Below are positions 54,325 to 63,715 of a DNA stretch of 64,000 nucleotides, one piece after another. This DNA comes from Pseudorhizobium flavum (lineage in GTDB: Bacteria; Pseudomonadota; Alphaproteobacteria; Rhizobiales; Rhizobiaceae). The notes beneath the pieces are model-generated. The model saw only the letters and a program-made list of their open reading frames with translations. It was not told where the DNA came from and searched no databases. Position numbers and translations under genes: made by a program. The stretch lies in contig NZ_LR723670.1 of the NCBI RefSeq assembly GCF_902502825.2, forward strand, positions 620,001-684,000. The letters are read 5' to 3'. How positions within the stretch are numbered: the first letter of the stretch is position 1; each line of letters opens with the position of its first letter.

Positions 54325-54917
54325 CTACAAGGGTCGTTCAGGCGAAATTGAAGGGGCGGACGTTTGCCAATCTCCACGGTTTGAGGTCATCGCGCTGGCT
54401 CTCCGGAAGTGCCCTATTGCCTCAAGCATAAACCGCAGGCAGCGTTCATCGGTAACGCCAACTGAGGATGCGTCATCGCCATCGGTACCGCGGGTTTCCG
54501 CGTAGGACCATGACATTGACTGGTCCTGCGCCTGGACGACGAAGAGAAGATCATTTTCTTCCAAAAGGAGCGACCATCGAAAACCGTCAAGGCTGCCTTC
54601 ACCCAGTTCTTGCTCCTCGTCGGCATCCAGGTTCTCCACATTAAACGATAAACGGACTCCAGCAGTTCACGGCACTCACGCGAGATATCATAATCATCGA
54701 AATCATTCAGTTCGTCGAAGCCTGCCGCCTCGTTGGGCACCCAAAGCCAGCCAAGGACATAACCGCCAACGTGGAAGTAGTCATTGCCATCCGCGGCTTC
54801 GATGAAAGTGTCCGCGTCTGGGTGCGGGGATGAGGGTGTGAGCTTCGCTATAACCGATGGGTTGTCCGTTGCTGCTAGTATTGTTGCAACTTCATTTTTG
54901 TCCAATTCGATCCACAT
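54325..54917 (-). pseudogene. unknown soluble protein gene with one frameshift
   Basis: From ATG 54917 (MWIELDKNEVATILAATDNP) the frame gives FIEAADGNDYFHVGGYVLGW and ECRELLESVYR. Near 54645 the sensible reading changes frame to VENLDADEEQELGEGSLDGF, RWSLLLEENDLLFVVQAQD and DERCLRFMLEAIGHFRRAS. Both halves are acidic and look like real protein, so a single one-base change is the best explanation. No family recognised; two overlapping genes are the alternative. Confidence 0.5.
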
Positions 54918-55620
54918 GTCAGTCTCCGGTGTGTGGGTTAGCCTATAAGAGAATGGTCACCGGAGAATCTGTCGGCCGCAATAGTAGCTTGTTCTTTCGC
55001 TTTCTCCCGCGTCTGAAAGAGCGCGCGGGAATGCCGACGAGGGACCGTGCTGGCAGTTGCGACTGAGATGTGACTTCAATGTGACGGATACTTTCCCTGT
55101 TGCTGTCAAGACGCCGACACCCGATGGCACCGAGCGAACCGGGTTTCGGCTAAGACACGTGCCGCCGGTAAACGTCGTACCCCCGCGCACGGAATGATCG
55201 TCGCCTGAATCGACGATATCGACTTTTGAATCGTTGATGCGCAACTTACATCAATTCGTTTTGCTTCGCCTATACATTGATAACGCGCACCCGGACATCG
55301 AAAACACTTTACCCCAATGGCCGGGCAAATGACGACGCGGCCTGAGACCACCGGTGAAGAATGTCGGATTGAGCCACCTTCTTGACAGTCCCCTCATCGG
55401 GATCGCTACGGCATCGCAAGTAGATTTCTCCGCAGTGTCAACATTTCTTCTGTCTTTGGTATCATCGCCGGGATTAAACGCCGTTCGTGGGTTCGTTAAC
55501 AAAAAATTCTCGGACTAAGCTATTCCCTATTATCGGCTGTTGACGCCGACGAAAATATACACCGAGAATAGAATTCTCGAAACATATCGCACACGAGGCG
55601 AGCAAGTTGAAAGATGATGT
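54918..55620. other. gene-free stretch
   Basis: About 700 bases without a supported gene. The last 150 bases are AT-rich (AAAAAATTCTCGG ... AATATACACC) and could hold a promoter for the small gene that follows. Confidence 0.45.
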
Positions 55621-55854
55621 AATGAGTGAGATCGTATTAGCAGAACAACCCAACCAGGACGCTTGGAGTTTCCTTAAGGCTGGTAGCAGACCTGGTGACA
55701 GTTGAGGAATATGCAGAGGAGCTTATCGAGGAGGAAGGGCTCGATTTGCACGATGCCATCAATCGGGCCTATCAATGTTATGACGGCCTTGAGACAGTGG
55801 AGGCCCTGATCCGTAGGGCGCGTAGCATCTGTGAGAAGCATGATGTTGAGTAGA
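55621..55854 (+). pseudogene. small acidic helical protein, probable frameshift
   Basis: ATG 55621 gives MSEIVLAEQPNQDAWSFLK; one frame change near 55678 gives LVADLVTVEEYAEELIEEEG and NRAYQCYDGLETVEALIRRA, stop at 55854. Alternatively, GTG 55695 could start a 53-residue protein by itself. Helical and acidic; function unknown. A strong terminator follows. Confidence 0.45.
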
Positions 55855-55859
55855 GCTAT

Positions 55860-55903
55860 TTGAACCATTCCTCCGCCGATGCTGGCGGAGGAATGGTTCA
55901 AAG
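55860..55903. terminator. bidirectional terminator, 19-bp perfect stem
   Basis: TTTGAACCATTCCTCCGCC (55860-55878) pairs perfectly with 55885-55903 across a 6-base loop. It lies between convergent genes and would work on both strands. Confidence 0.85.
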
Positions 55904-55933
55904 CCTTGTTGCCGTGAGCCAGCACTGCGGCGT

Positions 55934-56701
55934 CTACATGTTTCTGTGTCGCTTGGTTAGGCTCAGGATGTCCGCGACATGACTGCCTTCGAGATAGGTC
56001 GCGGCATCCAAAGCTTTGGCGAGGCTTAGCAGCACTTCGTGGTGCTCGCGCATCGCATCGAGAGCGATGCCCATTGCCATCTCCAGCCGCTGATGAACGC
56101 GTGCGGCCAAACTCGGATCGAACCGGAGGTCATGCGAGATGCGCTCAGGCGGCATGTAGAGCAGGGGCTTCGATGAGGAGCATCCAAGCATAGTCTCCAG
56201 GTGCGTCGCATGGGCCGTTGCCAATGCAAGATCGCTGCGGTCCGATCCGCCGCCACCGATCATGGCCTCGCCCAGGATGGTGAGTTCAGCCGCACGCCCA
56301 CCGAGCAAACAGGCGATGAGCGACATAATGCCTGCCTCTGTTTGCGTTGCTTCAGTTGAGATTTCCACCCGCGTGTCGCCGCCGCGTGCTTGGCCGGTTG
56401 TCATGGACACCACCGTGCCGACGCCCGTGAGCGACCACATCAGGGCGTGCCCGGCCTCGTGGGCCGAGATCCCCCATTTCAGCGCGGGCGAAGGTCGCTC
56501 CGCTGAGCCCGCAATGGCAGACTGGATGTCTCCGTAGGCGAGGGGGCGTCGCGCCCGACGCGCTTTCCGTCGTGCTTCTCGAATGATGCGTTCGATATCG
56601 GCACCCGTCATTCCTTGCGCAGCCAATGCCAGGCGGCGGAGCGGCGATGAGGTGACCTCCGGGAATGCCTTGTTCCTGATGTTCTGATGAGTGTTATCCA
56701 T
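55934..56701 (-). CDS. FtsH-like M41 zinc protease with an AAA+ lid, separate from its ATPase
   Basis: The 255-residue protein begins with an AAA+ lid-like helical segment (about 22-62: LALAAQGMTGADIERIIREA) and then an M41 peptidase: ISAHEAGHALMW with H81, E82, H85 binding zinc, and a candidate third ligand in GGGSDRSDLALATA (D154 or D157). In FtsH all of this is in one chain after the Walker motifs. The start (ATG 56701) overlaps the ATPase stop by eight bases, so both are made together. No membrane helix is seen, unlike FtsH. Last gene of the operon. Confidence 0.85.
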   Translation of the reverse strand: MDNTHQNIRNKAFPEVTSSPLRRLALAAQGMTGADIERIIREARRKARRARRPLAYGDIQSAIAGSAERPSPALKWGISAHEAGHALMWSLTGVGTVVSMTTGQARGGDTRVEISTEATQTEAGIMSLIACLLGGRAAELTILGEAMIGGGGSDRSDLALATAHATHLETMLGCSSSKPLLYMPPERISHDLRFDPSLAARVHQRLEMAMGIALDAMREHHEVLLSLAKALDAATYLEGSHVADILSLTKRHRNM

Positions 56702-58613
56702 GAGCGGGCTCCTGCGGATCTGCTGGTAGAGCTTTGGCCTGAGCGGCGTTGGCCGTTACCCGTCTGAGGTCCGGCCCCAGGTGGTGGGCTAGAATACCTT
56801 CCAAAGCATCGAGATCGGGTGGCTCTATATTGATGTGTGTTTCCAGCCGCCCGGACCGGCGAAGCGCTGGATCGATCACGTCAGGTCTGTTCGTCGCGCC
56901 GATAATGATGACACCTTCGCTTTTGAGTGCTCCGTCCAGAAGCTCTAGAAGCCTGTTGACCAGCGACACCCAGTACTCGTCGTAATTGCGGCCTCCTCCA
57001 GCATCGCGTCGGCCAATTCCGTCGATCTCATCGATCAGCATAATCACGGGCTGGCGGGCCTGAGCAGCTTCGAAAACTGCGGTCATCCTGCGGAGCACGT
57101 CGCCCAGGTAACCCGGCTCAAGCCACTCGGCCACCGATGTGGCGATCAGTGGGATCTCCAAGGAGTTGCACAGCGCCTTAGCAAAGGTGGTCTTTCCGGT
57201 CCCTGGAGGGCCAGACAAGAGCAGTTTTGTGCTCATGTCGCTCCAGCGGATCTTCTTCCGCTTCCACAGCTTCAAGTCAGCTTTGAGTTCCAGCGCCCAT
57301 AGCCGTGCTTCGCCGTAGCCCGCCAGCGTCTCCAGGAGTAGAGGTGGCTGGGAGCCGCGTTTTTTTCGTACTCTCTGCGGGAGGATCAGTTCGACATGAT
57401 GCTGCTTCCCGCCTTTGCCTCTTGACCGCTCAGAAGAAGTCGATCGAGAGGTCGTCTCAGTCTTTTCTTCCGGTTCATCCTTTGCCTCCTTCCTGGTCCT
57501 GGCGCTGGTCTCTTCTTCTGTCTCATCATCGCCGTCGATCATCAGGTTATCGCGCGACAGTTGTTCGAGCCGATCAAGGACATCATCGAAAAAGCGATCC
57601 GGTCTGATGGACAGAGCGAGGTCATCAAGCCCGAGATTTCCAGTTTTGATGGTCCGCGTGGCCAGGCCATTGAGGGTACTTTCGATCGGAATGCCGAGGC
57701 AGGTCTCGATGATCTCCGCGAGCATGCGGTTGTCCAGTCGCGGCGCATCGAGGACGATATCGGCGCTGCTCACCACACGACGTGGCCAAAGAGATTCTGT
57801 TTCTGTCAGCACCAGGATGGGTGCACCTGCGCGTGTCGCCTTTGCTAGAGTTCGGCGCAGCCGTTCGGCGCTGACGGCCAATAGCTGCGTCAGCGGGTAG
57901 GATAGCACTGTGCTGCACAGGGGAGCTCCATCGTCCGGAGACCAGCGATCATTGAACGAGTAATGAAGTCCGTCCACCAGATGAATCGGGTGAGGCAGGA
58001 TAGTCCCTTGCTGCAGAAGCTGCTTTACCACTGCCTCGGACTCGCGCATTGGAAGGCGCAGGCAGATCAGTGGCGCGGACGACTTGAGTGCCGTGAACAG
58101 CATTTCTTCAGAGCACCCGGGCGCACGAAGTGCTTCGGCGAGCAGGGTAACGACGGCTACGTCCATGACCGGCAGGGGCCAGGCCGCTTGCTTCAGATGG
58201 TCGAGCAGCGGCCGAGCGAGCAGAGGCGCTGACGGGGCTCGCGGTTTCACACGTTTCTCTTCTCCGTCTGTCTTCGTTGGTGCCGTCTCATCGGCGGCAA
58301 ACTCCTCTGCGGTCCCCACATCGAAGCCTTCCTCGATGAGGGCCTTGACCACCTCCGCATGGGGATCCGGAGGGACCGCAGCTGAGGTGGTGTGAAACCG
58401 TGCAAGGCGGCGGCGCACGATGTCGCGGCCAGAGTGGCCAGTGGCGATTTCGGCGAGCGGCCCCAATCGATACCGTCGGACGCTGACCGTCCCAACCGTG
58501 ATATCCTCCGGCATCAGCAACTCTGCGGAGCAGGCGCGCCGGAAGAGCATGCGAAGCGAATGACGACGGAGGCGGCGGAGCAAGTGGGCCTTGAGGCGTT
58601 TAGTGTTGGTCAT
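56694..58613 (-). CDS. AAA+ ATPase, partner of the M41 protease
   Basis: Start ATG 58613 (MTNTKRLKAHLLRRLRRHSL) overlaps the previous gene. The 639-residue protein has an uncharacterised 350-residue N-terminal region, an acidic linker (DGDDETEEETSARTRKEAKD, about 378-400) and an FtsH/AAA core: Walker A GPPGTGKTT (468-476), Walker B VIMLIDEIDG (D528, E529), sensor GATNRPDVID and Arg fingers in PALRRSGRLE (R586, R589). The chain ends soon after, without the lid, which lies in the next gene. Cytoplasmic; predicted to unfold substrates for the protease. Confidence 0.85.
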   Translation of the reverse strand: MTNTKRLKAHLLRRLRRHSLRMLFRRACSAELLMPEDITVGTVSVRRYRLGPLAEIATGHSGRDIVRRRLARFHTTSAAVPPDPHAEVVKALIEEGFDVGTAEEFAADETAPTKTDGEEKRVKPRAPSAPLLARPLLDHLKQAAWPLPVMDVAVVTLLAEALRAPGCSEEMLFTALKSSAPLICLRLPMRESEAVVKQLLQQGTILPHPIHLVDGLHYSFNDRWSPDDGAPLCSTVLSYPLTQLLAVSAERLRRTLAKATRAGAPILVLTETESLWPRRVVSSADIVLDAPRLDNRMLAEIIETCLGIPIESTLNGLATRTIKTGNLGLDDLALSIRPDRFFDDVLDRLEQLSRDNLMIDGDDETEEETSARTRKEAKDEPEEKTETTSRSTSSERSRGKGGKQHHVELILPQRVRKKRGSQPPLLLETLAGYGEARLWALELKADLKLWKRKKIRWSDMSTKLLLSGPPGTGKTTFAKALCNSLEIPLIATSVAEWLEPGYLGDVLRRMTAVFEAAQARQPVIMLIDEIDGIGRRDAGGGRNYDEYWVSLVNRLLELLDGALKSEGVIIIGATNRPDVIDPALRRSGRLETHINIEPPDLDALEGILAHHLGPDLRRVTANAAQAKALPADPQEPAHG

Positions 58614-59103
58614 GTTGGATATCCTCCAGCAGCAGGGACAAGAGTTTGAGACGACGCTGCTCGTCGCGCCGCAGCAGGATGGGATTGCCGGGACGCCAGG
58701 GTCGGCCATGCCGCCAGATCCGGTCTCCCAACCGGACGGGTCTGCCGCCGGAAAAGCAGCGCCGCTCTCGACGCTCTTCAGAGGGAATGTAGGCTGTACC
58801 GGATGCCGGAGTGCCCTGCAGCCAGTGCCAGATCAGCCATGCCGTTGGATCACCTTCGGCGCACAGGTCGCCCAGCGTCCTCTGGACCAGGAGAGGAAGC
58901 GATTTTTCGGAACGGCCAAGACGTCTGCAGCGGCGGATGATCAACGCGGCAAGGAGAGCACTTTCATCCTCCGGCAGATGGTGGAAATGTGCGGATGTGC
59001 TCCAAGGTAGCATGTGGCTGTTAAGTTGAGTGCGCCCCGCCCGTTGCAGTGGTTGTCCGACGGACATATCTGTCGGATTCGGTCGTGATGTGTCTGATGA
59101 CAT
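58600..59103 (-). CDS. unknown protein of the split-FtsH operon
   Basis: The protein is up to 167 residues (ATG 59103; ATG 59013, MLPWSTSAHFHHLPEDESAL, is equally possible since neither has a clear ribosome site). It is helical and basic: LLAALIIRRCRRLGRSEKSL, LVQRTLGDLCAEGDPTAWLI, and LRRDEQRRLKLLSLLLEDIQ at the end. Its stop overlaps the ATPase start by 14 bases, indicating coupled translation and probably a physical partner. No family recognised. Confidence 0.65.
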   Translation of the reverse strand: MSSDTSRPNPTDMSVGQPLQRAGRTQLNSHMLPWSTSAHFHHLPEDESALLAALIIRRCRRLGRSEKSLPLLVQRTLGDLCAEGDPTAWLIWHWLQGTPASGTAYIPSEERRERRCFSGGRPVRLGDRIWRHGRPWRPGNPILLRRDEQRRLKLLSLLLEDIQHDQH

Positions 59104-59167
59104 GGCAATAGGTCTCCATGCGTCGGAGAGGCTCCGGACGCCATTGGTAAAGAGAGGAGGGAAGGGA

Positions 59168-60055
59168 CTAGTGGACGCGCTCTATGTCAGGGCGGAAGAA
59201 GCCTATCTTGACCGCCGCTGACGGCTGGGGCTTTGCGGGCCGACCCCGTCTCCTTGGCTGCTGATCTTCAGTTGAACGCGGAGAGTGGGGCTCTTCAGGA
59301 GCTGACACATTCTGAGCGTTCTCAGCGGTTGACGGCAATGAAGTGAGCCAGCGTTCTTTGAAGGCAGAGCGAAAGGCCTCGATAGCCGATTGTGCGGCGC
59401 TTCCAGCCCCTCTAACTCCCAAGAGATTGTCGAGACGAGAGAGCGACCAGAGGCCGTCGTCGATATCTGCGGATGTTCTTGCTCCGTCAATGATCGCGAT
59501 TCCGACTGCCTCGACAGCAAGTCGCTGGTGATGACGCCAAAGGATCTCCGGTAGCACGCAAGCGGCCGCTTCCATGCGCTTCTGAAGTTTGGCGAGGCTG
59601 CCGCCTCCACTGTAACCGCCGAGCGACCTTTTGACGTCGATGATGATCGCACTCCGCCTCGCCCGGTCAACGAGCACGAGGTCCGGATGATAGGAAGTGC
59701 TGCTTTGGCTTTCTGGATCGACAGACAAACGTCTATAGGCATCGAGTGCGTTGCGCTCGGCAAGTTCTGCAGCGATCCTCAGGACCGGCAGTTTCATGCC
59801 CACCAATACGTCCTGGCGGGTATTGGTGCGAGCCAGCGTAGTGACGACTGCTTCAAGCAGACGACCCTCCTCGCTTGCGAGTGTCCTGCCGACTGCCTCG
59901 ATGGCATCGAGATCGCCGCCTGCCGCGGATCGCAGCAGTGTCGGCTCGATAGCTCGCTGATATGCGAGAGTGACGAGAGCTTCGAGGCTTGCTGGGAGCC
60001 TGGTTTCGGGCACGGGGGTGCGTTCGGCCGATCGGCCGTGATGTGTGTTACTCAT
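59168..60055 (-). CDS. PD-(D/E)XK nuclease-like protein leading the split-FtsH operon
   Basis: The 295-residue protein contains SYHPDLVLVDRARRSAIIID then VKRSLGG: P124-D125 ... D140-x-K142 fits the PD-(D/E)XK catalytic pattern of restriction-like nucleases. The N-terminal 110 residues are helical; the last 60 (PRRRGRPAKPQP) are basic and disordered with an AT-hook-like RGRP. It lies 64 bases before the next gene. Catalysis is not proven; the fold also occurs in non-enzymatic proteins. Confidence 0.65.
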   Translation of the reverse strand: MSNTHHGRSAERTPVPETRLPASLEALVTLAYQRAIEPTLLRSAAGGDLDAIEAVGRTLASEEGRLLEAVVTTLARTNTRQDVLVGMKLPVLRIAAELAERNALDAYRRLSVDPESQSSTSYHPDLVLVDRARRSAIIIDVKRSLGGYSGGGSLAKLQKRMEAAACVLPEILWRHHQRLAVEAVGIAIIDGARTSADIDDGLWSLSRLDNLLGVRGAGSAAQSAIEAFRSAFKERWLTSLPSTAENAQNVSAPEEPHSPRSTEDQQPRRRGRPAKPQPSAAVKIGFFRPDIERVH

Positions 60056-60143
60056 GATTATGATCCTGTTCTTGATGGCGCGAGATGTCGCGATACCACT
60101 CGGCGATAAGCCGATGGTTCATGACACATCTGACGCGATGAAC

Positions 60144-60254
60144 TCAGTTGATGGTTCGAGAGAAGGTGCCGAACGCAGGCACTGCGTCTGTCGCATCAAG
60201 GACAGGATGGGATAAGGGAGCTTTTCCCGAGGGGAGAATCTGGATATGGGTCAT
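60144..60254 (-). CDS. possible 36-residue leader gene
   Basis: ATG 60254 to 60144 encodes MTHIQILPSGKAPLSHPVLD and ATDAVPAFGTFSRTIN. It overlaps the stop of the next small frame (ATGA) and lies 88 bases before the nuclease gene. Only size and coupling support it. Confidence 0.3.
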   Translation of the reverse strand: MTHIQILPSGKAPLSHPVLDATDAVPAFGTFSRTIN

Positions 60255-60403
60255 GGTAGCCCGAAAGCCTTTCCTAGAAGGTTGAGGGTCAGGTCTTCGT
60301 CGGTGTTCCAGCACCGGCGGAGGCCGCTTTGGATGCACTGGTCGTGCACGGGTACAACATAAAGCGGTACCGCGACGAATTTCAACCCGCAGAAGCAGAA
60401 CAT
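60251..60403 (-). CDS. possible 50-residue leader gene
   Basis: ATG 60403 encodes MFCFCGLKFVAVPLYVVPVH then a Cys-containing charged part ending LLGKAFGLP. Stop overlaps the next ATG (ATGA). It may be a leader of the split-FtsH operon or chance. Confidence 0.3.
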   Translation of the reverse strand: MFCFCGLKFVAVPLYVVPVHDQCIQSGLRRCWNTDEDLTLNLLGKAFGLP

Positions 60404-60422
60404 GGTTAACGCCTGCTCATTA

Positions 60423-60755
60423 GTTGTTTGATCGCAGACTTTGATGGTGCACTCTTTTCGCATGAATGGAGGGATGCACTACGGGCCAAGTTCTTCACGG
60501 CAGCGCCACGACGGCAGAGGTGGTCCGTCGAGCGATACAACATAGTCAAGAGAGCCTGAGGGCTCTGGCCAAGCGCTATGGGATCAACCAGAAGACCGTG
60601 GCGAAGTGGAAGAAGCGGTCGTGGTCGCCGATGTGCCGACCGGGCCCAAGGAGGCCCATTCCACGGTGCTGTCGCTGGAAGACGAGGCGGTTGTCGTCGC
60701 CTTCCGCAAGCATACGCTGCTGCCGCTCGACGACTGTCTCTACGCGCTCCAGCCG
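60423..60755 (+). pseudogene. IS481 copy 3, truncated
   Basis: The left end and first 290 bases match copies 1 and 2, but the start codon is ACG in place of ATG, one indel shifts the frame near 60622, and similarity stops at about 60755 after the CTCTACGCGCTCCAGCC word. Confidence 0.85.
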
Positions 60756-60908
60756 GCGAGACGGCCGTGGTGCCGGATCCGATGGGACGCTCGGCAAACA
60801 TGGAGCAGAAAGCGGCGGATGAACTCATCGCCGGCGAGCATCATGACCTGCTGCCGGTCTTAGCCGTCACGATGAAAGTGCTTATAGCGGAAGGTGACGC
60901 GCCGGCAA
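60756..60908 (-). pseudogene. IS91-family transposase remnant
   Basis: In reverse complement it reads VTFRYKHFHRDG, a stop, DRQQVMMLAGDEFIRRFLLH and RIRHHG, matching VTFRYKDYRRDG and QQVMTLAVDEFIRRFLLHV of the copy at 26364-27385. Confidence 0.75.
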
Positions 60909-60964
60909 TTTATAGCTAACCATCAGTTGATAGCCTCAGTTTGGCTTCAATTGGGGGTAAGCGC

Positions 60965-61855
60965 ATGTTTAAGAACAGCCCATTCATTTCGGCTTCAGTC
61001 ATTCTGCTGGGATCGACCGCTCACGCAGCTGACATTGATCGTCCGCTGCTGGATGCACCGGTAGCATATTACGGGCCGTCGGAAACTGCCCCACTGAGGT
61101 CGTCGTCCGGGCTGCGAGGCTATATCGAAGGATCATACGCTCACGGGAAAAGCGGGACGTTCGAACTGGATAATTCCACCTGGTCGCTTCGCGGAGCAGT
61201 CAACTATGACACAGGGAGCGGCTTCAACGTGCAGGGCGACCTTGATTGGGCGCGAACGACGGTGGAGGAGGACTTCGACTACGATCGCTTCGGGGGCACG
61301 GGCCATCTCTATTATCGACCCTCGCAGGATTTCGCTTTTGGCGCCTTCGGCTCTTGGTCCAGGTTCCAGTCGGATATTTTTGATCTGGCGGGGATACCGG
61401 GGCTAGACGATGATATTGACGACAAGCTCGCTGGCATAGAAGGCGCCTGGTTCAACGACGCAGCTACGGTCTATGCCGCCATCGGTTACGGTAAGGCAGA
61501 CTATTCGGGAGAAGAGGCAGATCACTACATGGGTCGGCTCGGCTTGCGGTATTTCCTGTCGGACAACCTACGCTTCGATCTGGAAGGCTCTCTGAACCGT
61601 CTGTCCTACGATGTCGCCGATCTTGATATCCGAACACTGAAGGCGGTCGCGAACTATCGGCCGGAGGGGCTACCGGTGACTTTCTTTGCGGGTTACCGTT
61701 ACGACGAATGGGAGCCGTCATTGGATGGCGCGTCGGTCGGTTCGGAAGATAACCATAGCGTGATGGCGGGGATGCGCGTCCATTTTGGTTCGAGCAGCCT
61801 CAAGGACGAAGAGCGGAGCGGACCTATCTGGTCGTCGACTTCGCTTCTGCCTTAA
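60965..61855 (+). CDS. outer-membrane beta-barrel protein
   Basis: ATG 60965 (MFKNSPFISASVILLGSTAH) starts a signal peptide cut near AHA-AD. The 296-residue protein shows alternating aromatic strands (LRGYIEGSYAHGKSG, GHLYYRPSQDFAFGAFGSW, YMGRLGLRYFLSDNLRFDLE, VMAGMRVHFG) typical of 8-12 stranded barrels; the last strand is followed by a short tail. Porin-like or autotransporter-free adhesin function cannot be told apart. Confidence 0.75.
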   Translation: MFKNSPFISASVILLGSTAHAADIDRPLLDAPVAYYGPSETAPLRSSSGLRGYIEGSYAHGKSGTFELDNSTWSLRGAVNYDTGSGFNVQGDLDWARTTVEEDFDYDRFGGTGHLYYRPSQDFAFGAFGSWSRFQSDIFDLAGIPGLDDDIDDKLAGIEGAWFNDAATVYAAIGYGKADYSGEEADHYMGRLGLRYFLSDNLRFDLEGSLNRLSYDVADLDIRTLKAVANYRPEGLPVTFFAGYRYDEWEPSLDGASVGSEDNHSVMAGMRVHFGSSSLKDEERSGPIWSSTSLLP

Positions 61856-62184
61856 AAGGCTAGGAACGCGCTTGATCAGACCGAATAGCCATCCGCCCTT
61901 CCGCTGCCATAAGCCTCGGCAACGGAAGGCGAGGCTTATGCCTGGCTGGCGCGAGAGCGGACGTTCATTTTTTTTGATGAACATTGGTTGCCGCGCCTAT
62001 GACCAGGCGCGTGGTGCCCTAGTGCGCCGGAGGTCAACGAATGGCACCGCCTGGTCATGGCGACGAACCCATTTGGCGCAGTCGTGCGGCGAACTCAACT
62101 GGCGGCACGGCCGCATGCCGCATTTCTCAGACTGTAGCTCATGGCCCGATGTCACTGCGAGTACGCGAACCGCATTGGTGCAGA
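61856..62184. other. gene-free stretch with one hairpin
   Basis: AAGCCTCG and CGAGGCTT (61912-61939) form an inverted repeat, perhaps a terminator for the beta-barrel or integrase gene. Nothing else is seen. Confidence 0.45.
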
Positions 62185-63715
62185 CTATCTGCGTCCTTCC
62201 CGCGCCCAGGGGCTGGGGTTCTTATCGACCACCCACGGGAGTAGCCTTATTGGCCTCTCCGGAATGTCGGCAGTGATAATTGGAAACTTCGCCATTACAT
62301 CCTTGAGCAGCGGGATTGCTGCGGGATTGGTGTAACGTGTGTTGGTTTCGCCCTCGCTAAGGCGGCCGCATAGATCATCAATCCACGCTGGCGGCACTCC
62401 GTTCTGCTTCAGGTAATCCGCAAGTCCGTGACGGAAGGCATGGATGGCTCGATCCCACAAAGCGTCACCCATGGCCGCCTTCATTAAGGGCACGAACTCG
62501 ACGTAGAAACGATCACCTGGGTCATTCTCAGTTTTGTCGGAGAAAAGTTCTGGAAACAGAGCCTTGTACCCTAGGTCGCGGATCTGCTCGCGGTATTCGA
62601 GGATTCCAAGCCGTAGTAGCTCCGGGTGGAGAGGTATCTTTCGATCAGACTGCACGGTTTTCATTCGGCGCAGCTGGTTTGGCCGGATGTGTATGACCCA
62701 CTCGTTGTCGCTGTCTTCGTCTTGATAGATGTCCTCCACGTGCAGGCCAGCAAGTTCAATACGGCGTGCACCAATGTAGGTGATCATGATCGGGAGATAG
62801 AACAGTGCGCCGTGAAATACGTCGCTCCCAGGCTGCTCTCTCTCCGTAGGGCCCTTGCAGCCGGTGAACAGCGGAGCGTTGAAGAGAGGTGCAATGTCCT
62901 TCGGCTTCGGCTTGAATTGTTGCAGCCGAACTGACCCTGGCTTTGGCTTCTTTGGCCTCACACCGTCAAAGGTCCAGTCGAGAATAACGTAGCCAAGACC
63001 TCTTAGAAAAACCAAGAAGCTCTGCAGGTTGGCAAAGTGTTTTCTGACGGTGTTAGCGCTCAAACCAACCTTGGCATGGTTTGCCAGTCTTTTGCGGTCT
63101 GACAGGCCGGGATTGGCTGCCGCTGCGGATTCAATCCTTCGTTGCCCCTCGGCGCGGAGTTCCACCGTTGAAAGCTCACGCAAGCGTGAACTTTTGCCCC
63201 AGTGCGTTGGGATTTCTGCGAAATGACCGGATAGCTTGCCGATGTGAAACTGCCTGATTTCGCCGGAGTGGGTTACGCCGTGCTCTTCAAGAACACCGAC
63301 GAATATCCTTAGTAGGGCGCGGAAATCATTGGCTGACTCAGCAGTCCAATCGTCGCCTTTCTGTGTGACAAGCTCCTCTCCAGTCTTGAAGAACTCGCTA
63401 AGTGGAAGCGGAACACGGTCTTGGGTTGCCATTGCGCTGAGGGTCGAGACATCCGGCGAAGTGGGTGTCGCGACCGAGTCGGATGAGGATGACTGCGGAG
63501 TAGGTGGCTCGTCTGGTGAATGGACAAGTGCTGTGGCTGCGGACGTGTTCGCGGCGCCTCCAGCGGCATCTTCAATTCTGGCAGGAGGGTTCGACGGCTG
63601 ACTGAGTTCAGGGCTCGCAAGAGGGTACCGTTGCTGCACTGCCATCAGTGCATCGGCCTGGGCGCGAAAATAGGCCATCATTGCCCGCTCGCGGTTGAGG
63701 CTCGTATTGGCAATG
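62185..63715 (-). pseudogene. large tyrosine recombinase, 5' end cut by IS256 copy 3
   Basis: The reading frame from the IS border (NTSLNRERAMMAYFRAQADA) to the stop at 62185 has about 510 codons. Catalytic features: TYIGARRIELAGLHVEDI, HAFRHGLADYL and TNTRYTNPA, giving R, HxxR and Tyr. A Pro/Ser-rich segment (about 40-110 in this fragment) precedes a SAM-like domain. The frame stays open through the IS end, so a fused start is possible, but the natural start lies outside the window. Confidence 0.75.
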
